DNA from: Curtobacterium sp. VKM Ac-1395
GTDB taxonomy: Bacteria; Actinomycetota; Actinomycetes; Actinomycetales; Microbacteriaceae
Direction of reading: 5' to 3'
DNA length: 64,000 nt
NCBI RefSeq assembly: GCF_015350975.1
Contig: NZ_JADKRX010000002.1
Coordinates: 124,001 to 188,000 of the forward strand
Both the position numbers and the translations under genes were made by a program. Positions 55,184-63,425 of the stretch are shown one piece after another. Under the pieces are notes generated by a model. It was not told the origin of the DNA, did no database searches, and worked only from the letters and a program-made list of their open reading frames with translations. Every line of letters begins with the position of its first letter. The stretch's first letter is position 1.

Positions 55184-56602
55184 TCAGCGGCCGGCTGCGT
55201 ACTCGGCGGCCACCGTCGCCGGGTCGAGCACCCGGTCGTGGACACGGACGGTGTCGACGTCTCCGAGGAACGCCCAGGCACCGCTCCCAGCCCACCCGCT
55301 GAGCGACTGGCGCCCGACGCGCCAGAACCCGTCGTACTGGCGCAGGCTCCTGGCGTCTGTGCGGCTGCCCTGACGCTCGCCGTCGAGGTACAGCACCATC
55401 GACCCCGGCGTGAAGGTCGCGACGGCGTGGTGCCACTGCCCGTCGTCCACCCGGGTCGGTGTGGCGACCATGAACTTGAACTGCGACCCCGACTCCTCGG
55501 TCCCGAAGCGCAGTCGTCCGTCGGTGTCGACGAACAGGTGTCGGTCCCGGTAGGTCGAGGACGGGTTCTGGTCGGACCCGAACCCGAACACCCGCCCCCC
55601 GGCGACGTCGGTGCGGAACCAGGCCGAGATCGTGAACACGTTCGGGGCGGCGATCGCCGTGTCCGTGACCACGTAGCCCTCGGCGCCGTCGGCCGTGAGG
55701 TGGACGGACGGGTTCGCCGCGCAGTCCCCGTCGATCCGCGACGCACCGGGGTTGGCGAAGAAGCCGCCCGCACCGTGACCGCTGACGTCGGCGACCCGCG
55801 TGCCGTTCTTCTCCGCGAAGTCCCACGCGAGGACCGCGTCGGCCGGGTCGTGGTGGAAGCACCCGAACTCGCTCGAGCCGAGCGCGGCCCTGGTCGACGT
55901 GACGCCCGAGAACGTCGCGCCGGAGAACGCCGTGCTGAGGCCGATCAGCACCACCAGGGTGCCCGCGACGAGGGGGACCGCCGCGGAACCGGTCGTGGCT
56001 CCCACTGCACCGGGACGCAGGTGCGGCGTGTGGAGGTCCCAGCGCGGGGCACCGCACCGCCGGCAGGGGTCACCCGCGAGGACCGGCCGGTCGAGCCGCG
56101 CGAGCAGCAGCAGGGCCGCCGTCGCCGACGCGGCTGCGAGCAGGTGCGTCCAGGCGCCCTCCTGCACCCAGACGCGCGGCAGTCCGACGCCCGGGAACCG
56201 CAGGACACCGATGCCGAGCACCGCGTCGGGTGCCACCGCCGTCCGGTCGACGGCCGGGTTGGCGTCGCCGCGGAGTCGGAGCGACCCGTCCGGTTCGACG
56301 CGGCGCAGTCGGTGCAGCCGGAGCCGGTCGTCGTGGTCGGGGTCCTCGACGAGCAGGACACGGCCCGGTGTGACGGCGTCCGGACCGGTGGGCATCGCCG
56401 CGACGACGTCACCCGTCCGGATCGCCGGGGCCATCGAGCCCGAGACCACCGTCGTCACGTGCCAGCCGAGGAAGGCGGGCAGCGTCGACCAGAGCGCGAG
56501 GAGGAGGGCCGACCACAGCACGGTCCTCGCCGCGATCGCGAGGAGCAGCCGCGGGACGTCACCGACGCACCGGCGGTGCCAGGTGGTGATGGTGGTCGGC
56601 AT
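55184..56602 (-). CDS. SipW-type signal peptidase I fused to a LamG-like domain
   Basis: 472 aa. The N-terminal membrane segment (18-45) is followed by VVSGSMAPAIRTGD, with nucleophile S56 in SGSM. RLHRLRRVEPDGSLRLRGDANPAVD gives H97 where bacterial enzymes use Lys, and D113/D119, as in ER/SipW-type peptidases. Further membrane segments lie near 130-170 and 205-230, with a CRRCG pair between. From about 260 a concanavalin/LamG-like domain follows (ISAWFRTDVAGGRVFGF; DGQWHHAVATFTPGSMVLYLDGERQG). The peptidase-lectin fusion is unusual. The gene lies directly downstream of a TasA-like gene, its likely substrate. Confidence 0.85.
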   Translation of the reverse strand: MPTTITTWHRRCVGDVPRLLLAIAARTVLWSALLLALWSTLPAFLGWHVTTVVSGSMAPAIRTGDVVAAMPTGPDAVTPGRVLLVEDPDHDDRLRLHRLRRVEPDGSLRLRGDANPAVDRTAVAPDAVLGIGVLRFPGVGLPRVWVQEGAWTHLLAAASATAALLLLARLDRPVLAGDPCRRCGAPRWDLHTPHLRPGAVGATTGSAAVPLVAGTLVVLIGLSTAFSGATFSGVTSTRAALGSSEFGCFHHDPADAVLAWDFAEKNGTRVADVSGHGAGGFFANPGASRIDGDCAANPSVHLTADGAEGYVVTDTAIAAPNVFTISAWFRTDVAGGRVFGFGSDQNPSSTYRDRHLFVDTDGRLRFGTEESGSQFKFMVATPTRVDDGQWHHAVATFTPGSMVLYLDGERQGSRTDARSLRQYDGFWRVGRQSLSGWAGSGAWAFLGDVDTVRVHDRVLDPATVAAEYAAGR

Positions 56603-56662
56603 CGGCTGCTCCTCGTGCTCGGTGTCGGTCGTGGACGGGTCGGTCGTGGACGTGCCGGCGGG

Positions 56663-57247
56663 TCAGGAGGCCGTCTGGGCTTCCCACACGAACGTCGTGC
56701 CGGCGTCGGAGGACTGCGCGGTGTTCGGGGTGTCCGCGTCGAGGTCGTAGACGAACCGGTACGTGGTGCTCGCGGTGCCGACGGCCGGTGCCCAGTCGTC
56801 GAGTCCCTCGCCGAAGGAGTCGAGCGCCATCAGCCCGGCGAGGGTGCCGTCGTGCACCGTGGACGCCGCGGTGAACGAGCCGCAGTCCCCGGGGGTGCCG
56901 AGTGACCCGCGCTCCACCGTCATGTTCAGATACTCCGCGAGGGTGTCCTCGTCCGCCTGGGCAGCGGTGTAGAGCTTCACGGTCGTCGGGTTCGTGGTGT
57001 TCGCGGTCACCGTGATGCAGTTGGAGCCGCTGGAACCGGGGACGAGGTCCGCGACGTCGAACAGGGCCGAGTCCTGGTCGTCGTCGGTCAGGGTGACGGC
57101 GCCCGTCCGCCAGCTGTTGCCGGCGTTCTCGGTGTCGGCGGAGAACGCGGCGTACGACGCGGTGGCGATGAGTGCGCCGCTGGCGACGACGGCGAGGGGG
57201 AGCGCGATCCAGGCGGCGGTGCGGCCGTGGCGGGAGGTGATGTGCAT
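56663..57247 (-). CDS. TasA/camelysin-like secreted protein
   Basis: 194 aa from ATG 57247, with AGGA at 5 nt. A signal of the SipW class: AAWIALPLAVVASGALIATASYAAFSADTENAGNSW, with cleavage expected just after SYA. After it come TGAVTLTDDD and a beta-rich domain (LVPGSSGSNCITVTANTTNPTTVKLYTAA; GDCGSFTAA) as in TasA/CalY proteins, which form fibres or matrix. Two Cys may pair. The peptidase gene follows 60 bp later. An extracellular structure is inferred. Confidence 0.82.
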   Translation of the reverse strand: MHITSRHGRTAAWIALPLAVVASGALIATASYAAFSADTENAGNSWRTGAVTLTDDDQDSALFDVADLVPGSSGSNCITVTANTTNPTTVKLYTAAQADEDTLAEYLNMTVERGSLGTPGDCGSFTAASTVHDGTLAGLMALDSFGEGLDDWAPAVGTASTTYRFVYDLDADTPNTAQSSDAGTTFVWEAQTAS

Positions 57248-57349
57248 GGCTGTCCTGTCGGTCGGGTCATCCGGTCGGTGACATACCAGCAGCGTATATG
57301 AATATCAGTTGCGATGGAACCCGTGGCGCAACACGATCAGCGGCCCGGG
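57248..57349. promoter_or_regulatory. divergent promoter region of the TasA-like and GNAT genes
   Basis: 102 bp with an unusually AT-rich core (GTATATGAATATCA, 57294-57307). It probably holds the TasA-like promoter on the minus strand. Confidence 0.45.
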
Positions 57350-57355
57350 TAGGGT
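57350..57355 (+). promoter_or_regulatory. -10 box for leaderless GNAT gene
   Basis: TAGGGT ends 7 nt before ATG 57363. Confidence 0.55.
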
Positions 57356-57362
57356 CACGGAC

Positions 57363-57803
57363 ATGAGCCTCTCCGTCGAGTCGATCGCCAGCTGGTCCGA
57401 CCCGGACGTCGACGACGTCACCACCCTCGTCCGCCTCCTCGGGCACGACGCCGACCCCGTGGGCATGCGGGAGCGCCTCGAGCGGCTCACGCCCGAGGCC
57501 GGCCACCGGACGTGGATCGTCCGGGACGACGCCGGCCGGGCCGTCGCCGTCGCGGGAGCGCAGGTCACGTGGGCGTACGCCTCGGACGAGCCGACGGCGC
57601 AGCTGCTCCTGCTGGTGGTCGACCCGTCAGCCAGGAGGCTCGGCACGGGTTCGCTGCTCATCGGCACGTTCGAGACGTGGGCCGCCGAGCAGGGTGCTCG
57701 ACGGCTGTCCGCCGTCAGCGCCGCCGCCACCGACAGCGCGCACCGGTTCTACCAGAAGCGCGGGTACCACGACTCCGGGGTGCGGTACACGCGCATCGTC
57801 TGA
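57363..57803 (+). CDS. GNAT-family acetyltransferase
   Basis: 146 aa from ATG 57363. The acetyl-CoA site is LLLLVVDPSARRLGTGSLLIGTFETWA, with R/Q-x-x-G-x-G/A present as RRLGTG, then SAAATDSAHRFYQKRGYHDSGVRYTRIV, which has the terminal GNAT YxKxGY motif. The substrate is not known. Followed by a GC-rich heptamer tract and a terminator hairpin. Confidence 0.87.
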   Translation: MSLSVESIASWSDPDVDDVTTLVRLLGHDADPVGMRERLERLTPEAGHRTWIVRDDAGRAVAVAGAQVTWAYASDEPTAQLLLLVVDPSARRLGTGSLLIGTFETWAAEQGARRLSAVSAAATDSAHRFYQKRGYHDSGVRYTRIV

Positions 57804-57820
57804 CGCGGATACGCTTCGCG

Positions 57821-57870
57821 CCCGCGCCCCGCGCCCCGCGCCCCGCGCCCCGCGCTTTGCGCTTCGCGCC
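57821..57870. repeat. GCCCCGC heptamer tract
   Basis: About five tandem CGCCCCG/GCCCCGC heptamers with two degenerate copies containing CTTTGCG and CTTCGCG, just after the GNAT gene. Possible slippage tract; no coding role seen. Confidence 0.55.
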
Positions 57871-57874
57871 CCGG

Positions 57875-57916
57875 AACGGACAACGCGCCCCGACACATCG
57901 GGGCGCGTTGTCCGTT
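57875..57916. terminator. bidirectional terminator between GNAT and kgd
   Basis: A perfect 19-bp stem (57875-57893 with 57898-57916) with CACA loop between two convergent genes. Confidence 0.85.
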
Positions 57917-57931
57917 GCGGGGCGCGGTCGG

Positions 57932-60900
57932 CTAGCCGAGCGCCTTCGTGATGACGTCGGAGGCCTCTTGCGACGAACGCTTCGACGACCCCGTGGCCGG
58001 TGCGGCACTGGCCGGACGGGACGCGACCGACAGCGGGCGGCCGTCGAGGTGCGGCGAGAGGTTCATGCACACGAACGGCCAGGCACCCTGGTTCTCGGGC
58101 TCTTCCTGTGCCCACACGACCTCGGCGTCCGTGTAGCCCGCCAGCACCTCGAGCAGACGCTCGAGGGGGAGCGGCGCGAGCTGCTCGACCCGGACGAGGG
58201 CGACGTCGGTGATGCCACGCTTCTCGGCTTCGGCACGGAGGTCGTGGTGCACCTTGCCCGAGTGCAGCACGACGCGGCGCACGGCACCACGGTCGGTGAT
58301 CGTGGCGTCGTCGATGACCTCCTCGAAGGTGCCGCTCGTGAACGCGTCCACCGGGCTCGTCGCCTGACGGAGTCGGAGCATCGCCTTCGGGCTGAACACC
58401 ACGAGCGGCTTCTGCGGGCGCTCCCACGCCTGACGACGCAGCAGGTGGAAGTACGACGCCGGGGTCGACGGGCGTGCCACCACCATGTTGTCCTGGGCGC
58501 ACAGCTGCAGGTAGCGCTCGATGCGGGCCGACGAGTGGTCGGGTCCCTGGCCCTCGTAGCCGTGCGGCAGCAGGAGCACCAGACCGGAGCGCTGGCCCCA
58601 CTTCTGCTCAGCCGAGGAGATGAACTCGTCGATGACCGTCTGGGCGCCGTTGGCGAAGTCGCCGAACTGCGCTTCCCAGAGCACGAGGGCGTCCGGTCGT
58701 TCCACCGAGTAGCCGTACTCGAACGCCATTGCCGCGTACTCGCTGAGCAGCGTGTCGTAGATGTAGAAGCGGGCCTGGTCCTCGGTCAGGTTCGACAGCG
58801 GCAGCCACTCCTGGCCGTTGGCGCGGTCGTGGAACACCGCCTGCCGCTGCACGAAGGTGCCGCGTCGGGCGTCCTGCCCGGCGAGCCGGACGGGCTTGCC
58901 CTCGGTCAGCAGCGAGCCGATCGCCATCAGCTCGGCCATCGCCCAGTCGACACCGCCCTTGCGGGTCATCTCGGTGCGCTTCGTGAGCAGGGCCTGCAGC
59001 TTCGGGTGGACCTGGAACCCGGCGGGCGGGTTGCCGTGCGCGTCGCCGATGAGCTCGACGAGCTCCTGGGAGATCGCGGTGTCGCGGGCCTCGTGCTCGG
59101 AGTCGTCGCGCTGCGCTGCCGGTCGTTCGAGTCCCTGCACGGCGCCGTCGTCGTCGACCTCGATCACGGGGATCGTGCCGGTCTGGGCTTCGTGCGTCTC
59201 CGCGAAGGCCCGCTCGAGGCGGTCCTGGAAGTCGCGGTGGGCCTCGTCGTACTCCTCTTGCGTGATGTCGCCGCGACCGACGAGGGCCTCGGTGAACAGC
59301 GTGCGGACCGAGCGCTTGGCCTCGATGAGGTTGTACATGAGCGGCTGCGTCATCGAGGGGTCGTCGCCCTCGTTGTGGCCGCGGCGGCGGTAGCAGACGA
59401 GGTCGATGACGACGTCGCGGTGGAACTCCTCGCGGTACGCGAACGCCAGGTCGGCGACGCGCGCGACGGACTCGGGGTCGTCGCCGTTCACGTGGAAGAT
59501 CGGCGCCTGGATCGTCTTGGCGACGTCGGTGGAGTACACCGAGGTGCGCGCCTGGTCCGGCGGCGTGGTGAAGCCGACCTGGTTGTTGATCACCAGGTGC
59601 ACGGTGCCGCCGGTGCGGTAGCCGCGGAGCTGGGACATCTGCAGGGTCTCGACGACCACGCCCTGGCCCGCCATCGCCGCGTCGCCGTGGACGAGCACGG
59701 GGAGCACGCCGTAGACCCCGGCGGGGCCGCGGTCCTGCTTGGCGCGGACGATGCCCTCGAGCACGCCGTCGACGGCCTCGAGGTGGGACGGGTTCGCCGC
59801 GATCGTGACGGGGATGGTGGTGCCGTCCGACGCTCGGAAGACGCCCTCGGTGCCGACGTGGTACTTCACGTCACCGGAGCCCTGGCCCTGCACGGAGCCC
59901 GGGAGCGTGGTGCCCTCGAACTCACGGAAGATCTGGCCGTAGGTCTTGCCCGCGATGTTCGTCAGGACGTTCAGGCGACCGCGGTGGGCCATGCCGATCG
60001 CGACCTCGTCGAGCCCGGCGACCGCCGCGTGCTGGATGAGGGTGTCGAGGAAGGCGATCGTGGACTCGCCGCCCTCGAGCGAGAAGCGCTTCTGGCCGAC
60101 GTACTTGGTCTGCAGGAAGGTCTCGAAGGCCTCGGCCTCGTTGAGCTTGCCGAGGACGCGGAGCTGCTCCTCCTTCGAGGGCTTGCTGTACGGGACCTCG
60201 ATGCGGGCCTGGATCCAGCGGCGCTGCTCCGGGTCCTGGATGTGCATGTACTCGATGCCGACCGTGCGGCAGTAGGCGTCCCGGAGCACGCCGAGCACGT
60301 CGCGGAGCGGCGCGTTCGTGGTGCCGGCGAGCCCACCGGTGACGAACTCGCGGTCGAGGTCCCAGAACGTCAGCCCGTGGCTCTCGATCTCGAGGTCGGG
60401 GTGCGTGCGCTGCCGGTACTCGAGCGGGTCGATGTCGGCCATCAGGTGACCGCGGACCCGGAAGCTGTTGATGAGCTCCTGCACGCGGGCCGTCTTGTTG
60501 ACGCGGTGCGCCAGGTCGACGTTGATGTCGTTCGCCCACTGGATCGGCTTGTACGGGATCCGGAGCGCGGAGAAGATGCCCTCGTAGAAGCCGTGCTCGC
60601 CGATGAGCCGCTCGTGCACCCGCTTGAGGTACTCGCCCGACCCGGCACCCTGGATGACGCGGTGGTCGTAGGTGCTGGTCAGCGTGATGGTCTTGCCGAT
60701 GCCGAGCTCGACGAGGGTCTTGGCGGCCGAGCCCTGGAACTGCGCCGGGTACTCGAGCGCGCCCGCGCCGATGATCGACCCCTGGCCCTTCGTCAGGCGG
60801 GGGACCGAGTGCACGGTGCCGATGCCGCCCGGGTTCGTCAGGGAGATCGTCGTGCCCTGGAAGTCCGCCGGCGTGAGCTTGTTGTCGCGGGCGCGCTTCA

Positions 60901-61672
60901 CCAGGTCCTCGTACGCGGAGAGGAACTGGCCGAACGTCAGCGACTCGGCGCGCTTGATGCTCGGGACGAGGAGGGAGCGGGTGCCGTCCTTCTTCGGGAC
61001 GTCGATCGCGATGCCGAGGCCCACGTGCGCGGGCTGCACCACGAAGGGCTTGCCGTCGCGGTCCTCGTAGAACACGTTCTGGCTCGGGGTGTCCTTGAGC
61101 GCCTGCACCATGGCCCAGCCGATGAGGTGCGTGAACGAGATCTTGCCGCCGCGGGCACGGCGGAGGTGGTTGTTGATGACGATGCGGTTGTCGATCATCA
61201 GCTTCGCCGGGATCGTCCGCACGCTGGTCGCGGTGGGGACGGTCAGCGAGGCGTCCATGTTCGACGCCAGGGTCTTCGCCATCCCCCGGAGCGGCGTGGC
61301 CACGTCCTCGTGGGTCTCGTCGTGGTCGTCGGTCTGGTCGTTCGCCTCGGCCGGGATCGGCTGCGGGGACGGCTGCTTCGACGTGGTGCGGGCCTGGATC
61401 TGCCCGCCCTTGCCCTCGGCGGGGGCCGGCGCGGCAGGAGCCGGCGGTGCCGCTGCGGTCGCCGGCTGCGCTGCGGCAGCGCCGGCGGCGTCACCGGCGG
61501 GAGCGGCGGCGCTGCCCTTCCCGCTCTGGTGGTAGCTCTCGAGGACCGGCCACCACGACTTGTCGACCGAGTCCTTGTCGGCGAGGAACTGCTCGTAGAG
61601 CTCGTCCACGAGCCACTCGTTCGCGCCGAATTCGCCCGCGGTCTCGTCAGTTCCGGTCAGATGGCTCGACAC
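57932..61672 (-). CDS. kgd: multifunctional 2-oxoglutarate decarboxylase/dehydrogenase (Kgd/OdhA)
   Basis: 1246 aa, matching the actinobacterial E2-E1 fusion (about 1220-1260). GTG 61672 gives the typical MSSHLTGTDETAGEFGANEW-like N-terminal lipoyl-free helix. A Pro/Ala linker leads to an E2-type acyltransferase domain (ITLTSTYDHRVIQGAGSGEYL) and then the E1 part with thiamine-binding motifs (HGDAAMAGQGVV; VNNQVGFTT; VDLVCYRRRGHNEGDDPSMTQPLMY). It takes part in the citric-acid cycle and glutamate balance. The convergent GNAT gene is separated by a terminator. Confidence 0.96.
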   Translation of the reverse strand: MSSHLTGTDETAGEFGANEWLVDELYEQFLADKDSVDKSWWPVLESYHQSGKGSAAAPAGDAAGAAAAQPATAAAPPAPAAPAPAEGKGGQIQARTTSKQPSPQPIPAEANDQTDDHDETHEDVATPLRGMAKTLASNMDASLTVPTATSVRTIPAKLMIDNRIVINNHLRRARGGKISFTHLIGWAMVQALKDTPSQNVFYEDRDGKPFVVQPAHVGLGIAIDVPKKDGTRSLLVPSIKRAESLTFGQFLSAYEDLVKRARDNKLTPADFQGTTISLTNPGGIGTVHSVPRLTKGQGSIIGAGALEYPAQFQGSAAKTLVELGIGKTITLTSTYDHRVIQGAGSGEYLKRVHERLIGEHGFYEGIFSALRIPYKPIQWANDINVDLAHRVNKTARVQELINSFRVRGHLMADIDPLEYRQRTHPDLEIESHGLTFWDLDREFVTGGLAGTTNAPLRDVLGVLRDAYCRTVGIEYMHIQDPEQRRWIQARIEVPYSKPSKEEQLRVLGKLNEAEAFETFLQTKYVGQKRFSLEGGESTIAFLDTLIQHAAVAGLDEVAIGMAHRGRLNVLTNIAGKTYGQIFREFEGTTLPGSVQGQGSGDVKYHVGTEGVFRASDGTTIPVTIAANPSHLEAVDGVLEGIVRAKQDRGPAGVYGVLPVLVHGDAAMAGQGVVVETLQMSQLRGYRTGGTVHLVINNQVGFTTPPDQARTSVYSTDVAKTIQAPIFHVNGDDPESVARVADLAFAYREEFHRDVVIDLVCYRRRGHNEGDDPSMTQPLMYNLIEAKRSVRTLFTEALVGRGDITQEEYDEAHRDFQDRLERAFAETHEAQTGTIPVIEVDDDGAVQGLERPAAQRDDSEHEARDTAISQELVELIGDAHGNPPAGFQVHPKLQALLTKRTEMTRKGGVDWAMAELMAIGSLLTEGKPVRLAGQDARRGTFVQRQAVFHDRANGQEWLPLSNLTEDQARFYIYDTLLSEYAAMAFEYGYSVERPDALVLWEAQFGDFANGAQTVIDEFISSAEQKWGQRSGLVLLLPHGYEGQGPDHSSARIERYLQLCAQDNMVVARPSTPASYFHLLRRQAWERPQKPLVVFSPKAMLRLRQATSPVDAFTSGTFEEVIDDATITDRGAVRRVVLHSGKVHHDLRAEAEKRGITDVALVRVEQLAPLPLERLLEVLAGYTDAEVVWAQEEPENQGAWPFVCMNLSPHLDGRPLSVASRPASAAPATGSSKRSSQEASDVITKALG

Positions 61673-61803
61673 AGCCGATCGCCCACTCTCCGTCGATTGA
61701 TGCTCGTGTGTGTCGTGCGACGCAACCCTGCCCCGCACGACGTCCAGCGTAGCCGTTCCCGCTTGACCGTCCGGTGTCAGGTCGAGGCATGTCGTCGGCG
61801 CAG

Positions 61804-61809
61804 TACGGT
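61804..61809 (+). promoter_or_regulatory. -10 box for leaderless guaB1
   Basis: TACGGT ends 7 nt before ATG 61817, with no binding site between. Confidence 0.6.
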
Positions 61810-61816
61810 GGTCGGC

Positions 61817-63256
61817 ATGAGGTTCTACGAGACCCGGCCGACGCACGACCTGACCTACTCCGACGTCTTCCTCGTGCCCAGTCGATCGGGTGTCACGAGC
61901 CGGTTCGACGTCGACCTCGCGTCGAACGACGGCACCGGCACCACGATCCCGATCGTCAGCGCGAACATGAACTCGGTCACGGGTCCACGTCTCGCCGCCA
62001 CCCTCGCCCGACGCGGCGGGCTCGGGGTCCTGCCGCAGGACATGCACCTGCAGGACCTCGACGCCGCGATCCGCTGGGTCAAGGACCAGCCCGTCGACTT
62101 CGACACCGCGATCGACATGGGCGCCGACACCACGGTCGCCGAGACCCTCGAACAGCTGCTGCCGGTCGCCGGCCGCGGGGTCGTGGTGCGGGACGGCTCG
62201 GGGGAGTACCTCGGCTGCGTCCCCGCCACCCGCCTCGGCACCGCCGGCCCCGACGCCACGCTCCGCGACCTGCTGCACGGCGCCTCGACGGCCGTCGACG
62301 CCGACGACGCCGGCTCCTCGCGCCACGTGTACGACGTCCTCACCGCCGCCGACGTCGACTTCGCCCCGGTCATGCGGCACGGGCACGTCGTCGGAACCAC
62401 CAGCCCGACGAGCGCCATCCGCTCGGACATCTACCGTCCCGCCGTCGACGCCTCCGGCCGGCTCCGGGTCGCCGCCGCGATCGGCATCAACGGCGACGTC
62501 GCCGCGAAGGCGAAGGCCCTCGCGAGCGCCGGCGTCGACGTCCTGGTGCTGGACACCGCGCACGGCCACCAGGAGGGCATGCTCCGCGCGCTCCGTGCCG
62601 TGTCCGAGCTCCGCCTGGGCATCCCGCTCGTGGCGGGCAACGTCGTCACGGCCGACGCCGTCGCGCACCTCGTCGCCGCGGGCGCCGACATCGTCAAGGT
62701 CGGCGTCGGCCCCGGCGCCATGTGCACCACGCGCATGATGACCGCGGTCGGCCGTCCGCAGTTCTCCGCCGTGCTCGAGACCGCCGCTGCCGCCAGGTCC
62801 CTCGGCGCCCACGTCTGGGCCGACGGTGGCGTCCGCTACCCGCGCGACGTCGCACTCGCCCTCGCCGCGGGTGCCAGCTCGGTGATGATCGGCTCGTGGT
62901 TCGCCGGCACGCTCGAGGCCCCGGGCGTCCTGCGCCGCGATGCGAAGGGCGCCGCGTACAAGGAGAGCTGGGGGATGGCGTCCGCCAAGGCCGTCCGCGA
63001 GCGCTTCGAGCGGCTCGACCCGTACGAGCGGGCACGCAAGGCGCTGTTCGCCGAGGGGATCTCGTCCTCGACGATCTACCTCGACCCCGAGCGCCCGAGC
63101 GTCGAGGACCTGCTCGACATGATCACGACCGGCGTGCGCAGCTCCGCGACCTACGCGGGTGCGACGAGCCTGGCCGAGTTCTCGGAACGCGCGCTCGTCG
63201 GCATCCAGTCCGCCGCCGGCTACGAAGAGGGCAAGCCGCTCCCCGTGAGCTGGTAG
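61817..63256 (+). CDS. guaB1: GuaB1-family IMP dehydrogenase-related protein, probable GMP reductase
   Basis: 479 aa. TIM barrel interrupted by a CBS pair (about 95-205). Core motifs: TYSDVFLVPSRSG, IVSANMNSVTG, GVDVLVLDTAHGHQ, VAGNVVTADAVAHLVAAGADIVKVGVGPGAMCTTRMMT with the catalytic C303, then WADGGVRYPRDVALALAAGASSVMIGSWFAGT and KESWGMAS. The GuaB1 subgroup in actinobacteria acts as GMP reductase (GMP to IMP) rather than IMP dehydrogenase. An annotation as IMPDH is thus possible but less likely. A long hairpin and the palindromic repeat copy 3 follow. Confidence 0.9.
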   Translation: MRFYETRPTHDLTYSDVFLVPSRSGVTSRFDVDLASNDGTGTTIPIVSANMNSVTGPRLAATLARRGGLGVLPQDMHLQDLDAAIRWVKDQPVDFDTAIDMGADTTVAETLEQLLPVAGRGVVVRDGSGEYLGCVPATRLGTAGPDATLRDLLHGASTAVDADDAGSSRHVYDVLTAADVDFAPVMRHGHVVGTTSPTSAIRSDIYRPAVDASGRLRVAAAIGINGDVAAKAKALASAGVDVLVLDTAHGHQEGMLRALRAVSELRLGIPLVAGNVVTADAVAHLVAAGADIVKVGVGPGAMCTTRMMTAVGRPQFSAVLETAAAARSLGAHVWADGGVRYPRDVALALAAGASSVMIGSWFAGTLEAPGVLRRDAKGAAYKESWGMASAKAVRERFERLDPYERARKALFAEGISSSTIYLDPERPSVEDLLDMITTGVRSSATYAGATSLAEFSERALVGIQSAAGYEEGKPLPVSW

Positions 63257-63267
63257 CCCCGGCGACG

Positions 63268-63337
63268 CCGAGACTCGGTCTGGCGGACAGCATGCGCCGT
63301 TCGGAAGGCGCGTTCTGTCCGCATGGCCGAGTCTCGG
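63268..63337. terminator. long multi-stem hairpin after guaB1
   Basis: Stacked stems of 11 bp (63268-63278 with 63327-63337), 8 bp (63283-63290 with 63315-63322) and 5 bp (63294-63298 with 63307-63311) lie 11 bp after the guaB1 stop. Confidence 0.65.
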
Positions 63338-63365
63338 GGTCCGGCCGCGCGGATCGCGACCATCG

Positions 63366-63413
63366 GACGGACGGGAGGCTCGGTGCCAGCTGGCACCGAG
63401 CCTCCCGGCCGTC
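63366..63413. repeat. palindromic repeat copy 3
   Basis: A 48-nt palindrome with one mismatched pair, the same core as the copies at 21866 and 46202. It lies between the convergent guaB1 and CBS-domain genes. Confidence 0.8.
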
Positions 63414-63425
63414 GTCCTGGTGCGT

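Noticed and set aside
57512..61816. A very long plus-strand open frame running into guaB1
   Set aside because: The part before 61817 is antisense to kgd; only the GuaB1 part is real and it has its own -10 box and ATG.
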